In this document: in pieces, positions 1 to 10,695 of the stretch
Layout of the letters: each line of letters opens with the position of its first letter
Numbering within the stretch: the stretch's first letter is position 1
Assembly: GCA_029215795.1 (NCBI GenBank)
Contig: JARDYH010000007.1
Location: forward strand, 18,449,763 to 18,513,762
Source: Anniella stebbinsi
Taxonomy: Eukaryota; Chordata; Lepidosauria; Squamata; Anniellidae
Length of the DNA stretch: 64,000 bases
Reading direction: 5' to 3'
Notes under the pieces: generated by a model
The model's input: the letters and a program-made list of their open reading frames with translations, nothing else
Told to the model about the DNA's origin: nothing
The model's database searches: none
Translations under genes and position numbers: made by a program

Positions 1-75
1 TATTTGGCAGACTTTCTGGGACGTTTCAAAGATAAAATAGCAGAGAACATTTTTTTTTTCTTGTAACTCAACTCA

Positions 76-81
76 TTTATT
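76..81 (-). promoter_or_regulatory. Poly(A) signal of SDR copy B
   Basis: AATAAA on the minus strand, about 55 bases after the stop. A homologous signal follows copy A at 10526-10531 in the same local context, which supports it. Confidence 0.6.
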
Positions 82-136
82 GGAGACTCTACAGTAGGCA
101 GTGTAGGAAGCCTCATAACATCGGGAGACAAACCCC

Positions 137-250
137 TCACCAGGGAATTCTGCATCCTTCCCAGTCTACAAAGGTACCGTTATCTTCGTCAGAAAGCCTG
201 GAGAGTACGTGCATGATTCCTTGAGTGCTCTCTTCCACAGTCAAGTCCGC
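137..250 (-). CDS. SDR copy B exon 6 with stop
   Basis: Encodes [12 protein letters not shown] to DWEGCRIPW and TGA. The form TVEES...GTF(V/L)DW(E/K)G is the usual end of vertebrate C-factor-like proteins. Confidence 0.88.
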   Translation of the reverse strand, partial: ADLTVEESTQGIMHVLSRLSDEDNGTFVDWEGCRIPW

Positions 251-3200
251 CTGCCATGAGAAGAATCTTGTAAGTGAAGAAGGAATCAAACCTGCCAAGC
301 CAAAGACCCTCAAGTAACTAAATGGGCATATGCTGCCAAAGGGACCGATATTTTTTCCCAGACGCAATTGCTGTTCTGTGGATGAATACAGTGCAGTATC
401 CGTTGTGTTTATAATGAAGTCAGGTTCCACATGCCAATGCGTATATTGCCGTAATTGTGACAGAAGCAGGTGGAGTTTGAATGATGTTGTGTGTTTATAG
501 TGCAACTACGGCTGCCTCTACAAGAGGCATTTAAAGCACTTTCAAGGCACATTAAAAAATTTACCTCTACAAGAATGGAGCATAAATTGGGCGTAGAGGC
601 GCGTTTTCTCTCCGATTATGCGCATTATCGAATGCGCGTTAAATAGCGAGTTTTATTTTGCTCCAGCCGTTAAAGCGCATTTTGACTATGTGAACAAGCA
701 ATTCTCCACATGTCAAAGTTTAAATCGCGTTTCGGTCGTCCAGTAATGCGCTTCGCCGCCTCTCATACACAGGTATTAGGCGTAAATGCGCTTCTGCGAA
801 TATGCGCATAATCGCCTAACCAGGCATAAAGGTGAATTCTTGTAGATGAGGCCTACATGACACAAGCTCCAGCACAGAACTGTGGGTGAAAGTAGGTCAT
901 GCTGCTGTTTCAGATTGGTAAAATTTGTAACAGTTAACCAAACTGCCTAGGCATAGAATGAGAGGAAATAGAGGACAATCCACAGATTTCCTGCCTGCAA
1001 ATCTGGCCGCCTGCCCCACATCAAGTGAAAAGAGATGGGGAAATGTTGCGAAACAGATTCTATAGCATTGAAACCACTCCCACAAATAAGCGTTATATCG
1101 CTAAACTGGAAACCAGATACTTCAGTAATGCATGGAAATTGCAGTTTCTGGAAAAAAAATGTCATAAAAGTGGTCTGGGGAGGGGGAAATGTCAGTATTG
1201 TAAGAGGAAAAATCAGTAGGACAATTGGTTGGGGAGTATGCACTATGCAGGTGAGTCAGACATTACGTTACCAATATAAAATGCTAGTGTAAATTGCCCT
1301 GAGTCACCCAAATGTTGATCAACAGCTCTCTCCAATGCCTGAAGCACAGATCTATCCCATTTTATCCAAAAGCAATTTGGGATATTCTTAGAAACGCCAA
1401 CAAGTGTGTGTCTGTTTGCCTTATACTTCTGCCTTTTGGCACTATTAGAGAGACTTAGAGACTGAACCTTGGCCATTTAACATACAAGCATGCACTTTCC
1501 TGGGGAAATAGCCTCCTACAAATAGGAAAATCTATCTGCAATTCAGGTATTCCAAGAGGGAGAGAGGCTTTGCATGTTCCCTTCAATAGGAGGATGAAAA
1601 TCAAGCTTTATATTGAACAACTTGCTTCCTCAATCTCCATTCCTCTTCCTAGACATTACAAATCACCAGAATACTAAAGTGGCCCAGGGTTTAACAGGCC
1701 AGCTGATGGGTCCCATGTGTATGTGTGTCCTTCCCGTGATTGTTAAAAGGTTAAAGCAATTACCTCTGGATCACGAGTTTTCACCCAGCCAGGATGGATG
1801 CAAACACACAGAATCCCACTCTTTGAATACGTGAGTGACTGACACCTGGTGAGCATGTTTAATGCAGTCTACAGGAGGGAAACAAACACTATGAACAGAA
1901 AGTGCATTGGACAGGGAATGGCTTAAAATAGGTTAAGATAAAGCACCATGTGACAACACATTAGATTCCATTCTATTTGTGAACTAGAAACAGGATATCA
2001 CCAACTAAATGATATTGAAATTGCTTACTTTAGTTCCTTATTTGAGTGAAAGTTCAAAACAGAGCTCAATCACGTGTTTTATATGAACCTAAAGTGCATA
2101 TGCCCCTCTATACCAAAATGACCCCATATCATATAACTCCCTTAATGGGGGACTGTCCCCTTAAAGACAGGCAACAATTATCTCCAATCAAAGATCCGAG
2201 CTCTACACAAAGAGCCTTTCTGCTAGGTGGTGCTGTGCTATAGTGGAATAATGCAATTACACAGGTAGAAAAATACATTTTCTTTCGCTCTCAGAAATAA
2301 TACTCCATTTTCCCTGCTCTAAAAAATTCTGGGAATGTGTTCTCAAAAACAGAAGCGAAATGGGAGAGGCACAACAAAGTCTAAGGAACCTGTAAACAAT
2401 CATGGGTAAGGAATGATGAGCACTCAATAAATGCCTCAGGTCACATTACTTTACATGCAATTTCCACACAGCAGTGCTCTGCTGCTGGATCTAGACTCAA
2501 ATGCAGGAACCATCCATTATATTTATGCTTTGCTATCAACAACATTCTCCAAGGCTTTGGCTACTTGGTCCATGTTTAGGTTATTTAGTGGCATACTTTT
2601 CTCTCTGCCAAATGCAAATCGAGCCCAGAGCTTAGGCTGCACATTTGAGCACTCTCAGATCAGGATAGAAAAGTCTGGATTTAAAGTCCTCTTTAAGTGA
2701 CATGGTACTGTTCTATGAAGTCGCTGACCCCCTGACTGGAGGGTGAGCCCTGGCAGAGGTGGATGCGGATTTCCTTGAGGTTCTGAGCGAGATTGCTCTC
2801 AATGACCCGCACAGCTGAGGCAGCCGCCATCTTGACTTCCAGCCCCAAATGCCTCAGATAGAAAAGGTCTAAATGAGTACTTCTAGGGTGACCACATTTG
2901 GGAAACCAAAAAAGAGGACCCTCAGTGGGGTGGGGGGTGGGAAAGTGGCTTTCCAGGGCCTCTGGAAAGCATGTCATTCACCCCCACTGCTTTAAAGGAC
3001 CCAATTGGAGTGGAGGAGGGGAAAGTGTGTCATTCCCGCCCTCCACTGCTCCAATCGGGTCCTTTTCTATAATGTCCAGGAATGACATACTTTCCCCTGT
3101 AAGGTCCTGATTGGAGCAGTGGGAGGGAAATAACCCACCTCCAGAAAGCTCATCATTCCCTCCAACCACGCTAATGTGGCCTTAAATGGGAAAGCTTGTC

Positions 3201-6200
3201 TTTCCAGGACATTATAGAAAATTACAGAAAATCCCCCCTGACACCCAGGATAGAACAAAAACCAGGACAAATCTGGGGAAATCCTGACAGTTGGTCACCC
3301 TAAGTACTTCTGCACCCCCTCCATTGTCCTCCATAGCTGCATCAGTCTGCAAACTTATTTCTTTTACTTTAAAATTTGTTATAAGTATTGCAAGAAAACA
3401 GCTGTACATGTGCCACCCCAGGGGTCAGCAACCTACTGTCCTCCAGATATTTTGGGACTATAACTCCCATCCGCCCCACCCAGTATGGCCCATAATCCAA
3501 AATATCTGGAGAAAACTGGCAAAGAACAGCTGGACTAGTCTCCTCCTTCCCTGCTGTCCAATATTTCAGAAAATGGAACATGTCTGTAACAGCAGTACGA
3601 CCACAAGGGAAGGCATATGTTGTGTCTCACCTATGCGTAATAAAGGCAGGCTTATTACACACATGCATGCACACACACAATCATTGATTGACAAGGCCAT
3701 CATACCAGGACAGGGGAATCATGGAATGGTAGAGTTGGAAGGGCCCCATAAAGCCATCAAGTCCAACCCCCTGCTCAATGCAGAAATCCACCTTAAAGCA
3801 TACCTGACACATGGCTCTCCAGCTGCATCTTGAATGCCTCTAGGGTAGGAAAGCCCACAACCTCCCTAGGTCATTGGTTCCATTGTCATACTGCTCTAAC
3901 AGACAGGAGGTTTTTCCTGATGTCCAGCCGGAATCTGGCTTCCTGTAACTTGAGCCCATTATTCCACATCCTGCACTCTGGGTTGATTGAGAAGAGATCC
4001 TGGTCCTCCTCTGTGTGACAACATCTCAAGTATTTGAAGAGTGCTATCATGTCTCCCCTCAATCTTCTCTTCTCCAGGGGTACCTCTAGATGATATGGCT
4101 TCGCACTGGCAGCATTTTGGTTACATGACGCAGCCGCCAGTGCAAAGTCCTCTAGGAGCAATTGCCCTTTGCTTTGATTTTAAAAAGTCGACTATTAAGT
4201 GTGACTTTTTTGGAGCAGAGCAGGCAGCCCAGGAAAAGGGGATGGAGCAGCGAGCCGTAAGCTTGCTGCACTGCCTCCGCTGTCCTCCCCACCCCCATTT
4301 TGATTTTTAAAAAAACCTTACCTTACCGTCGAGGAGCCAATGCTCCCAGACACTCCTCCAGCTGCTGGCGGGCTACCGGCAGGGCGCCCCTCACATGTAG
4401 AGGGGCGTCTGGGAGCGCGAACGTACCTCGCAGCGGCTGCTACTGCCGGCACAACATATAACCAACGTCGTCAAGAGGGGACCCTAGGCTAAACATGCCC
4501 AGTTCTTTCAGTCTCTCCTCATAGGGCTTTGTTTCCAGATCCCTGATCAACCCTGTGGCCCTCCTCTGAACACATTCCAGTTTGTCTGCATCCTACTTGA
4601 AGTGTGGTGCCCAGAACTGGACGCAATACTCAAGATGGGGCCTAACCAGTGCCTAATAGAGGGGAATCAGTACCTCGCGCTATTTTGGAACCTATACTTC
4701 TATGAATGCAGCCCCAAATAGCATTTGCCTTTGTTGCAGCCACATCACGCTGTTGGCTCATATTCAGCTTGTGATCTACAACAATTCCAAGATCTTTCTT
4801 GCTTGTCATATTACTGAGCCAAGTATCCCCATCTTGTAACTGTGCATTTGGTTTCGTTTTCCTAGGTGTAGAACTTGGCATTTATCTATTAAATTCTATT
4901 CTATTGTTTTCAACCCAGGGCTTCAGCCTATCAGGAAGCTCAGGCTGCAGCTAGTTTCACATGGTATGAAGAAATGCTATATAAATAACACATTGGGACT
5001 GAAAAGGGTCAGCTCGTGGGACTCTGAATTTATAGTAGCAGGGAGTTCCTCAGGCCCTGAAATATAAACGTTTGCTAGAGATAGAAAATAAAAGAAGCCC
5101 AATACATAGGATTCCCCAGTGCAGGAGAAATTCCCTTATACATGGATTTCACATTCGGTACCTTACTGCAGCGATACCCAATAAGCTTCTTCCTATCCCA
5201 CATGAACATGACGTTGATGGAGCCTTCAGCACTGGATGTGTTGATAACGGCTGCCTTGCTGCAGCTCAGGCCCATCTGGGGACTTCCACCAGCTGCCATC
5301 GTCAGCAGGGGCAGAAATACCTTGGGAAGATATAGACAGTGGCTGTTGTTAGGTCCAAGAAACGCTGCTTTGAAATGTAATGAGATCGAAGAAGGAAGAG
5401 CCAGCATAAGATGAGAATATAAGCAAGGCTTATACGTTCAGCATCTCACTGTGGGTTTGCTGTGTTCCAATTTGTTGTTGTTGTCGTTACAATAAGTGTT
5501 TATTGGACTTGTGCTGTTGTAATAGGTATGTAAATATGTGCATTTTGTTGTTTGGCCATAAGCTATGCTAACACTATAATATATAAAAAAAGCAATATTA
5601 TAAAACAATACTTTTTGGTACAGTTGTACATTGCCCACAATATTCAACTTGGACTCTGATTTGTTGTTTCAGAAAATGCCCCGATTCTGCTCAGACTAAT
5701 TCGGAGATCATCTGCTTGGGTACCGAACCGGCGTTGTAATTCAGAAATCCAAGGCTGTGTGAAATTGAACAAATTAATATTGTGTTGTTCTGTTTCTCAG
5801 GAGTGGATGAAATTTGGAGGCATGATAACCCTTTAGGAGGGGATTCTGCCTGCCAAAGTTCAGAAAAATATGTGCAGTGATTTAAATGTTGCGCATGTTT
5901 ATACTTTGATTTATTTTTTTTTACTAAGGGGATTTTAAAAATTATTTCTTGGCAGAATTGAATGAAATTTGCACCATTTGTGGGAATGAGCCTGCCAGGT
6001 TTCAGATGAACAGGTGCAGGAATTCTTGTGCAAGAGCAGCTCTTACGTTTTGAGAATATTCACAGAAAAACATGCTCCCTCCCCGTCTCGCATATGCATT
6101 CAGACCATTCTTCTGAAATTTACAGACAGCATAGAGCTGGCCCTAAGTAAGAAAACTGTAAAAGTTTCAGAAGGATCAGAGCAGTGGTTTATATGAAAGG

Positions 6201-9200
6201 GGAGTCGTCACAATTTGGGGGTAGGGGAGTGAGTGATTTACTTCCTCTTCCCTCCCCTGTTTTTTGAGGGGGGAAGGGATTTCTATGAAAATGGAATACA
6301 TCATAGAGGGATTTTTATGTGTCTCCAAGCCAAAATCCTACAGAGTGTCAGAAAGATAGGTACAAGGGCTAAATAAGTATAATGTTTAAAATCTGTTTAA
6401 GGTTTTTTTCATAGTGAAGCCAAGTTGCTCTGAAAGAATAGCCATTTCAAGGTCCCATATTTGTCCTGCCGCAAAGCACAATGACTGGAGAGCCCCTAGT
6501 AAAAGGTACCTGTGAATAGAAGGTGGACCTGTCAATCACTCAACCCCTTCCTTACCAACTCATCAGCTTTCAGAGAAAAAAAGCAACATACACTGGGGCT
6601 TTTTTGGAGTCACACGGAATGGATTCAGACAACACGATAACCAATGGTGGTCTAAATAGTCAACGGTTGGTTATTTAAACTACCATGAGTTATGATGTTG
6701 TGTGGGTTATTTGGCCAAAATGACCAAAGCAAATAACCAACACTGTGCAGAGTTGACTATTTGAGCCACCATTAGTTATCATGTTGTATGTGGAAGGCAT
6801 CAGCCACTGTTGGTTATTTCATCAGCCACAGAGTCGCAAGACAAGGGTGGTCAAAGTGGTGGCTGCCGCTCTAGTGCAGCCAGCAGGATAGAATTTTGGC
6901 AGCAATGACTGATGAGATACTAGCGGGAGGACTGAGTGGGGAGAGAGAATGGGGGATGAGTGAGTCAACTCAGCTTGGACTAATAGTCAACTGAACGCTT
7001 ATCCTAATCCACATCATAGTTGATTATCATCATGTTGTGTTATTACCCCACTGTTGGAAGGAAGTCCACTTCCCTCAGGAAGCATCAGAATTGGAGAAGA
7101 CTTTTCTATGTGAAGCAAGAGCTTACCTGGGTCACTTGCTGCACCCCAATAGTATTGATGGCATACATAGCTGCCATGTCCTTTGCATTTTCTGTCTTCA
7201 GGTCATTTGGAAAACTAATGCCAGCATTGTTCATTAGGAGGGTCAGCCCAAATTGTCCAACATACTTTTGCACTTCCTCTGCAGCTGTCTTGATGCTCTC
7301 GAGATCAGTGACATCTGTAGAATGATATTATTGTCACATACTTGGGGCAAAATGCCCAAAGGTTTAATTTCAAAAAGGCTCATTTTAAACTGCAGAAGAC
7401 CTGCAACCAGTTTCAACCAGTACCCACTGGGGCTGGCAGGGCAGAGGACAAAGCAGATGTTCCATTGAGATTGCCAGAGGAGGTCAGGAGAAGATCATGC
7501 GTGGCACTTGGGAGGTGCACATGGACCTGGTTGTGGGGGGATCTCAATGCCACAACTGGGTAGGGAGTGGTGGAAGGTCACTGCCCCACTTGCCCCCAAT
7601 ATAGAACTGCCTCTGCCTGCAAATCTATCCAGGCAAGCGAAGTTCTCCTTGATGAACCTGTTTGCCACCTCAACCGCCTGGTCTGTTAGACAATGCTGCA
7701 GCTGCACAACCCAGGAGGGAAGCAGAACAAATGCCACTCAGTGGCTCAATTCGGACGACATAATAAACAACTGGTGTGGGGAAAACAATCGTCAGTTGTT
7801 TTGACTATTGTGTCATCCGAATGCTGCCATAGTCAACTCAGCGCTGATCCTCATCCACACCACAGTTGATTATTTATTACCATGTTGTGTGGGGAGTGCC
7901 CCCTAGGGTTAGGGTTAGGGTTAGTCAACCCACCATTGACTATCGTGTCGTCTGAATAGAGCCAGTGTGTGTGTGTGTGAGCAGAGAGGTTTTACTATAC
8001 TCAGCCACAAATAAATACAGGAGGGCATTTGAAGTCCAAAATGTTTGTTCTTTGTGGAAATTGAGACAACACCACACCACACACAAAGCTAAGGCTTCCA
8101 TGACAGATCCCCTAGAAGCCCATGGCTTTTATAGGCCTTTCCATAAAGTGCCTTTGCTTAGGCCCTTTCTAGACTGTGTGGCATGCATCGGTTCTGTGAA
8201 TGGCATCCATCCAGATACATGGGGCAATTTCTACAATTCATTAGCAGTTAATTCACTAACAGTAGAAGAGGAAAGCTGACAGTAGCACTGGGAAACTGAA
8301 TACCTACCCAACTGCAGCACCACCAGATTCTGGTTTTGGGATGCCAACTCCATTAACTCCTGTTAAAAAAAAAAGAAGAATAGTTTTCTCTCTGGATTAA
8401 ACAGAAATTACGCCCCAGGAAAGGATACAAAGTCAAGCTGTACCTTAAGATGCTCAGAGAAGGACATGCAACCAGAAATCACACACAGAGGACAGAGTCT
8501 ACTGCTAGGATAACCCCGTCTTCTACAACATCAAAAGAGTGAGTAGTAAACAGCCTGAAAGCCCTCTAGAGTTTTCACCCAGCTGTGCTATGCCATTTAG
8601 CCTCCTGCTTGCTTTGCAGCTGTATGTCCCTTTGCTTCCCTCACTCCTCACTACAACCCCCTTCTCTGCAACCCCCAGGTGGGTTTTGCAGCTATGATGG
8701 CTCTCCAGGATGCAGCATAAGCCCAATCTCTATTGTGTTTTATGCTCACCAAGGGTACGAGGAAGCAGGAACCAGCAGGGATGGTACTCTGGAGGCCCCC
8801 CGGCCAAAAATTGTGGGCAATTGTGGAGGACCTCATATTACTATCAATGCAAAACGACAAGAAGCCACAAACAAATGGCCTAACATCTTTGATTAAGCTT
8901 AACGTTTTAAACTGTTTCATATCTCAAAATGACATCTGAGTTTCTTTTTAAGAGAGAACTTGGCTCTTCGAGGAATGTGTCTTACAATAATTTGAACATT
9001 GAGGAATATGTCTTATAGGGTCCTGCAATCTCACCCCCACCCCCACCCCGTTTGTAGTATCTTGAGCATTAGCAGTGGGAGGTAGTTCCATCATCCAACT
9101 AGGACTTCACCAATCTCAGATAGCTGTAGGTTTTTTTTAAAAAAAATTCAGCATTACATTACAAAGAAGCCGATAGCACCTTGAAGCTAATACCTGGCAT

Positions 9201-9657
9201 TCATTTTTGAAGGGGGCCTATGGAGCTACCGGGTACTGACTCAAACCATTGCTCTGTCCTGCCCCATATTCCCTCTCCTCCCAACCGGCACTGCCTCTCT
9301 AATACCTAGGGCAGGTGTCTTTCCCAAACCAGTGACCTAAAATGCCATTAGCTGCAGGTGGCAGTGATTGGACATGCTCCTTCGTCACACACTATCCTAA
9401 AGCCACTCTCCAGGCTCGGCTCGGCTCTGTCAGAGATGCAAATGCAATTGCTGCTCTTACAACAGGCTAACGAGGCAGTTCCTTCATGCTATACTGATCC
9501 TCACCTTGTTTTTTGATTCATCCATCTCGTGGACTGTAGCAAAGATCCACCGGGGTGGAGTTGGCAGGATCAGGAATTGCTTCACCAAACCTAGACCAAT
9601 TCCTGAATTGGATCCGGTCACCAGGACGGTGCCAACAGCGAAATCTGCTGTCGCCAT
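137..9657 (-). CDS. C-factor-like short-chain dehydrogenase, copy B (6 exons, complete)
   Basis: Predicted NAD(P)H-dependent carbonyl reductase of the short-chain dehydrogenase family, C-factor/sniffer branch, probably cytosolic; the substrate cannot be read from sequence. Six exons (9657-9505, 8359-8308, 7314-7127, 5320-5162, 1868-1764, 250-137) join in frame to 256 residues, the usual length. Residues 14-21 give the cofactor loop TGSNSGIG, exon 3 gives NNAG, and exon 4 gives INTSS followed by GYRCSK, the catalytic Ser and YxxxK. The protein ends DWEGCRIPW. All introns have GT/AG ends. The ATG has A at -3 and G at +4. No stop or frameshift interrupts it, so it is probably functional. It lies about 0.9 kb downstream of copy A and shares all intron positions and phases with it. 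The substrate loop is HPGWVKT, the common family form. The reconstruction is by eye without transcripts. Confidence 0.9.
512..852 (+). mobile_element. MITE with CCTCTACAAGA ends, copy 1
   Basis: About 340 bases bounded by inverted CCTCTACAAGA-like ends, without coding capacity and rich in short TGCGCATTA-type subrepeats. A full-length copy in the opposite orientation lies at 15332-15674, with the same order of internal blocks. The target duplication is not clear. It sits in the last intron of SDR copy B. Confidence 0.7.
1764..1868 (-). CDS. SDR copy B exon 5
   Basis: Encodes [12 protein letters not shown] to [11 protein letters not shown], the helix after the active site and the substrate loop. 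Acceptor CTGTAG, donor GTAATT, phase 0 at both ends. Confidence 0.86.
2523..2830 (-). pseudogene. NDUFA2: Processed pseudogene of NDUFA2
   Basis: An intronless, frame-broken copy of the complex I accessory subunit NDUFA2. The first part starts with ATG GCG and carries [12 protein letters not shown] and DFIE. The last part, in another frame, carries [21 protein letters not shown] and ALENV and ends with TAA. The segment between them (about 2640-2705) has several single-base indels and in-frame stops. The parent gene has introns in vertebrates as I recall, so this is most likely a retrocopy. No poly(A) tail remains. It lies in intron 4 of SDR copy B, on the same strand. No product is expected. 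Confidence 0.85.
2884..3302. mobile_element. hAT-like MITE with perfect 8-base target duplication
   Basis: The ends are TAGGGTGACCA and TGGTCACCCTA, an inverted pair, and the element is flanked on both sides by AGTACTTC (2876-2883 and 3303-3310). An 8-base duplication is typical of hAT transposition. The 419-base body has no transposase frame, so it is nonautonomous. It landed in the 5' flank of the NDUFA2 retrocopy, about 45 bases from its ATG, and so is younger than that copy. Confidence 0.8.
3419..3515. mobile_element. Degraded fold-back MITE (CTCCAGAT..CAACTCCC type)
   Basis: Contains the recurring block TCCTCCAGATATTTTGGGAC and an inverted partner ending in ATCTGGAG. Better copies of this family lie at 39618-39742 and 48396-48536. 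Confidence 0.45.
3715..4960 (-). mobile_element. CR1 LINE fragment, interrupted
   Basis: On the minus strand 4642-4881 encodes reverse-transcriptase-like [13 protein letters not shown], and 3886-4090 encodes the C-terminal [13 protein letters not shown] and RLDIRKN. Bases 3717-3785 are the CR1 3' end (AGAGTTGGAAGGG, CAAGTCCAACCCC). Stops and indels make it inactive. Bases 4079-4485 are a foreign insertion. Confidence 0.85.
4079..4485. mobile_element. GC-rich insertion within the CR1 fragment
   Basis: It interrupts CR1 between ...TCTTCTCCAGG and CTAAACATGCCC, which are adjacent in other CR1 copies. The ends show weak inverted similarity (ATGGCTTCGCACTGGCAGCA against the complement of TGCTACTGCCGGCACAACAT). 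The middle holds a hairpin around CCCAGACACTCC. No coding frame is recognised. Probably a DNA-transposon derivative. Confidence 0.5.
5162..5320 (-). CDS. SDR copy B exon 4 (catalytic)
   Basis: Runs from [10 protein letters not shown] to GYRCSK and contains the catalytic Ser region (INTSS) and YxxxK. The acceptor is taken as CCCAAG before GTA. An upstream CAG lies 22 bases away and would shift the frame, so the inner AG is preferred. Confidence 0.86.
5321..6617. other. Intronic stretch of SDR copy B without recognised features
   Basis: AT-rich intron sequence following exon 4 on the plus strand. I see no conserved exon, RNA gene or clear transposon in it. Confidence 0.5.
6618..7045. mobile_element. 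Degraded TIR element (CAGACAACACGATAA type)
   Basis: Opens with TTCAGACAACACGATAACCA and repeats words such as GGTTATTT and ATGTTGTGT in both orientations. Its right part resembles 7842-7900 in the better preserved element at 7743-7963. Confidence 0.45.
7127..7314 (-). CDS. SDR copy B exon 3
   Basis: This exon encodes [14 protein letters not shown] through the NNAGI motif to QQVTQ, with donor GTAAGC. It forms the middle of the Rossmann fold, including the cofactor-binding Asn-Asn-Ala-Gly. Confidence 0.88.
7743..7963. mobile_element. TIR element of 221 bases containing telomere-like repeats
   Basis: Ends GGCTCAATTCGGACGACA and TGTCGTCTGAATAGAGCC form an inverted pair and are flanked by AGT on both sides. 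A three-base duplication with GGC-type ends points to a PIF/Harbinger-like origin, though this is tentative. Bases 7904-7924 contain tandem TTAGGG units. No coding frame. It lies in intron 2 of SDR copy B. Confidence 0.65.
8308..8359 (-). CDS. SDR copy B exon 2
   Basis: A 52-base exon ([17 protein letters not shown]) preceded by a T-rich tract and AACAG, with donor GTAGGT, ending in phase 1. The split codon completes the Asp before VTD in exon 3. Confidence 0.85.
9505..9657 (-). CDS. SDR copy B exon 1
   Basis: Start codon and 51 residues with the Rossmann motif [12 protein letters not shown]. It ends after AAC AAG at donor GTGAGG, phase 0. It matches copy A exon 1 at 35 of 51 residues. Confidence 0.88.
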
Positions 9658-9881
9658 TCTCCCAGGGCTGCAGCTCCTGGCCCCTGCTTCCTGCTTGCTT
9701 GGATGTTTGCTCCAAAAAGCATCTCCTCATCACATGAAACACTATTATAAGATCTAGGCACCTGATCTTATCTTAAGCCTCTATTAGAGACTACTAAGTT
9801 GATTAGTGGCATCCCATGGTTGTTGTTTTTTTAACTAACCACTCTCAGGGCCAATGAGGAGACAAGGAACCTGGAGGGGGA

Positions 9882-10085
9882 CAGTGTGGTGTAGTGGAGA
9901 GAGCAAATGGAGATTTTCAAATTTAAATCCTTATCGGGTGGCCCTGAGCCAATCTCAGCGTCACCTACTTTACAAGGCTGTTCAGATAATTTAAGGAGAA
10001 AAGAGTGGGGGACGGGTGTGTGTGGAATCTCATGCATATTGCTCTGGGTGAATTGGGAAAAAGGAGGGATGAAAATGTAATGAGA
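9882..10085 (+). mobile_element. tRNA-derived SINE
   Basis: It has a box A-like GTGGTGTAGTGG, a degraded box B-like TTTAAATCC, then a body similar to common squamate SINEs (GGTGGCCCTGAGCCA, CTACTTTACAAGGCTG) and an AT-rich end GGGATGAAAATGTAATGA. It lies in the spacer between the two SDR genes. It is diverged and probably inactive. Confidence 0.65.
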
Positions 10086-10525
10086 TAAACATGCAGCGCA
10101 ATTAGGGAATGTATTAAGTCAGCCTTTTACGTAAAGCCCTCAAAAGTTACTAGCCTGCAAAAACAATGCATAGCCTGCTGGACGTTGGAAAGTAGGGATG
10201 GAGAGTTCCGTCCCGCCTGCAGCAGCCTCCAGCATTGCTATGGTTGGCAAGGACAAGGCAGGGGGTATCCCTCCCCTGGCAGCCTGCTTAGCTTCTGATC
10301 TGGATGTACTTGCCTGCAGGCAATTATCTGTTGCCTCTAGCGACCAGGCTAGTGGCGACATGCAATGCTGCATGTATTGGTTTTCAGTGTCCTGTCACAT
10401 TTCTCTCTCCCCACCCCACCCCCACCCCCACATGCACATAAGGGAATTACTAGGCCGTTTTCCTGAAACTCTGTGAAGAAAATAAAAAGCGGGAACATAT
10501 ATATGTAACTCAGGTACTTTATTAG

Positions 10526-10531
10526 TTTATT
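10526..10531 (-). promoter_or_regulatory. Poly(A) signal of SDR copy A
   Basis: AATAAA on the minus strand about 45 bases after the stop, in the same context (CCAATAAA) as the copy B signal. A second AATAAA sits at 10518-10523. Confidence 0.6.
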
Positions 10532-10575
10532 GGAGGCTCTGTACGCTCAATAGGTGGCATCAGGAAGCAAACTCT

Positions 10576-10695
10576 TCACCAGGGAACTTTGTGTCCTTTC
10601 CAGTCTAGAAAAGTACCATTATCCCATCCAGAAAGCGTGGAGAGCACTTTCACGATTCCTCGAGTGCTTTGTTCCACACTCAGCTTCCCCTTCCC
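10576..10695 (-). CDS. SDR copy A exon 6 with stop
   Basis: Encodes GKGKLSVEQSTRGI to DWKGHKVPW and TGA, two codons longer at its start than copy B. Confidence 0.87.
   Translation of the reverse strand, partial: GKGKLSVEQSTRGIVKVLSTLSGWDNGTFLDWKGHKVPW

Noticed and set aside
3291..3833. Plus-strand open frame of 180 codons
   Set aside because: Runs across MITE edge, fold-back repeat and CR1 3' end in antisense; no protein family recognised.
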